Source: Acidobacteriota bacterium
GTDB lineage: Bacteria; Zixibacteria; MSB-5A5; GN15; FEB-12
Length of the DNA: 64,000 nt
Assembly: GCA_035529075.1 (NCBI GenBank)
Contig: DATKXK010000014.1
Location: 202,264 to 266,263, forward strand
Direction of reading: 5' to 3'
Positions within the stretch are counted from its first letter, which is position 1. Each line of letters begins with the position of its first letter. This document shows, in pieces, positions 63,069-64,000 of this stretch. Made by a program: the position numbers and the translations under genes. The notes under the pieces were generated by a model. It worked only from the letters and a program-made list of their open reading frames with translations. It made no database searches and was not told the origin of the DNA.

Positions 63069-64000
63069 ATGGTAACGTCATTCCTGGTGACCGTCAGGAA
63101 GAGCACCGCGGTGCTGCTGCTGGCGGTCTTTTTTTCTCCGGCCGCTCGGGCGGTCGACAGTTCCCTGTATTCCCTGGAGACCGGTCTGGGCGAGTTGATA
63201 TACTCGCTTTCTCGGTCTTTGGTGACGGTGGAGTCGTTCAGCCGGGTTTCAGTCGGAGGCCCCGGCGCGCCCCATCACGAGGTGCTGCGAAACCTCATTG
63301 CTTCCGGTCTGATTGTGGATACGGCGGGACATATCCTGGTGGCTGCTGAAACGGTGCTGGGGCAGGACCGCGTGCTGGTGAAGTTTGAGAACAATCGGAC
63401 GCCGGCCCGGCTGGTCGCCGTAGACTACCACAATATGCTGGCCCTGCTCGAGACCGGCCGGCGTCTCGGTGAACCGCTCGTCTATTCCGACGGCCACGGC
63501 TGCGCCGGGCAGGTGGTGCTGGCCATGGGTAATGCTTACGGTTTACGGGTATCGCCGACGCTCGGGATCTGCGCCGGGGCACGCGCCAACGGCGATCTGC
63601 AATTCTCAATTCCCATGACGTCCGGTGCCGTCGGCGGCGGTGTATTCGATCTCTCCGGTCGCCTTCTGGGCGTGATCACCGGCAGTCTTGGTGACCAGGG
63701 CCGGATCGTGCTCGCCGTGCCGGCCTACAGGGTCGAGCCGGTCGTTCAGTACCTGCTGACACGTGGCGACCGCTATCCCGGATTCGCCGGCATCCGGACG
63801 CGAGAAATAGAAATAGACCCGCCGATCAGAACCGAGCTTCCCCGTTCGCCCCTCGACGGCGGCGGGCAGACCGAGTTGTCCCTCGATGCCGGCATGGTGG
63901 TCACCGCCGTGCTGCCATTCTCCCCGGCGGAGCAGGCCGGGCTTCGCAAGGGTGATCTCATCTTCGCTCTCGGTGACCGGCGTATCCGCACCGGTGGCGA
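63069..64000 (+). CDS. HtrA/DegP-like protein lacking the catalytic triad (partial)
   Basis: Runs off the window; 310 residues are visible from ATG 63069 (an in-frame ATG at 63051 directly follows AGGAGG but with no spacer). A signal peptide ends near residue 28 (SPAARA). The trypsin-like double barrel aligns with HtrA by eye: LIVDTAGHILVAAETVLG corresponds to the block with the catalytic His, which is Glu94 here; VDYHNMLALLETG to the Asp block, Met123 here; and SGAVGGGVFDLSGRLLGVI to GNSGGPL, with Val188 in place of Ser. A PDZ domain begins about residue 274 (AGMVVTAVLPFSPAEQAGLR). It follows the anti-sigma gene by one base, as DegP-type proteins often accompany sigma-E. A pseudoprotease that senses or holds misfolded envelope proteins is the simplest reading. 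Confidence 0.85.
   Translation, partial: MVTSFLVTVRKSTAVLLLAVFFSPAARAVDSSLYSLETGLGELIYSLSRSLVTVESFSRVSVGGPGAPHHEVLRNLIASGLIVDTAGHILVAAETVLGQDRVLVKFENNRTPARLVAVDYHNMLALLETGRRLGEPLVYSDGHGCAGQVVLAMGNAYGLRVSPTLGICAGARANGDLQFSIPMTSGAVGGGVFDLSGRLLGVITGSLGDQGRIVLAVPAYRVEPVVQYLLTRGDRYPGFAGIRTREIEIDPPIRTELPRSPLDGGGQTELSLDAGMVVTAVLPFSPAEQAGLRKGDLIFALGDRRIRTGG

Noticed and set aside
1-64000. tRNA or rRNA genes
   Set aside because: Intergenic regions were read for cloverleaf ends and rRNA-like conserved stretches; none was recognised. A covariance-model scan was not possible here.

Overview
The window reads as chromosomal DNA of a GC-rich, diderm (LPS-bearing) bacterium. lpxD, bamA and a Skp/OmpH chaperone imply an LPS outer membrane. 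A giant secreted protein ends in a type IX secretion (T9SS) sorting domain of the 'NYPNPFNPSTT' kind seen across the FCB superphylum. Together with the ADP-forming acyl-CoA synthetase, pyruvate phosphate dikinase, rubrerythrin-like protein and a long tandem dehydratase-activase protein, this suggests an uncultivated FCB lineage, possibly Zixibacteria-like, with anaerobic or facultative heterotrophic metabolism. The lineage assignment is inference; no rRNA or tRNA gene was found to anchor it.

Layout. 1-0.9 kb: end of an upstream gene with a perfect terminator, a strong promoter, a 40-codon Cys-rich mini-ORF and a basic 113-aa protein. 0.9-10 kb: pyruvate phosphate dikinase, ADP-forming acyl-CoA synthetase, a DUF3566-like membrane protein, gltX and glnS. 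10-16.4 kb: a redox group (rubrerythrin-like, peroxiredoxin, ferredoxin-NADP reductase-like), nadA, a 2-oxo-acid dehydrogenase E2 coupled to lipB, and a FabL-type reductase. 16.4-19.7 kb (minus): nadE-rsmI-PAP2-lgt. 19.8-21 kb (plus): ssb and a lone HAMP membrane protein. 21-25.4 kb (minus): rplU-bamA-skp-lpxD envelope operon. 25.6-29.7 kb: uvrB and two lipoproteins, one of the prohibitin/SPFH family. 29.7-41.4 kb: a small barrel-like protein, a regulatory region of about 780 bases, and a 3410-residue Cys-rich repeat protein with cohesin-like, dockerin-like and T9SS sorting regions. 41.5-49.5 kb (minus): a compact eight-gene housekeeping operon dtd-maf-rodZ-(GT9-like)-smc-ftsY-yjbQ-rlmH. 49.7-64 kb (mostly plus): the giant activase, thioredoxin, rhomboid, a receiver-like protein, ccdA, a DUF2064 transferase plus creatininase-family pair, an outer-membrane barrel-like protein (minus), a DUF401 permease-like protein, and a sigma/anti-sigma operon followed by an HtrA-like protein that appears to have lost its whole catalytic triad and runs off the window end.

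The genes cluster by theme: C2/C3 energy metabolism, thiol/oxygen defence, NAD and lipoate cofactors, outer-membrane assembly, and cell-cycle/secretion housekeeping. Several promoters share one look, a TTGAC-like -35 box 16-18 bases from a TATATT-like -10 box, which helps define the transcription units. The most unusual items are the giant nested-repeat protein and the pseudo-HtrA in the sigma-factor operon.
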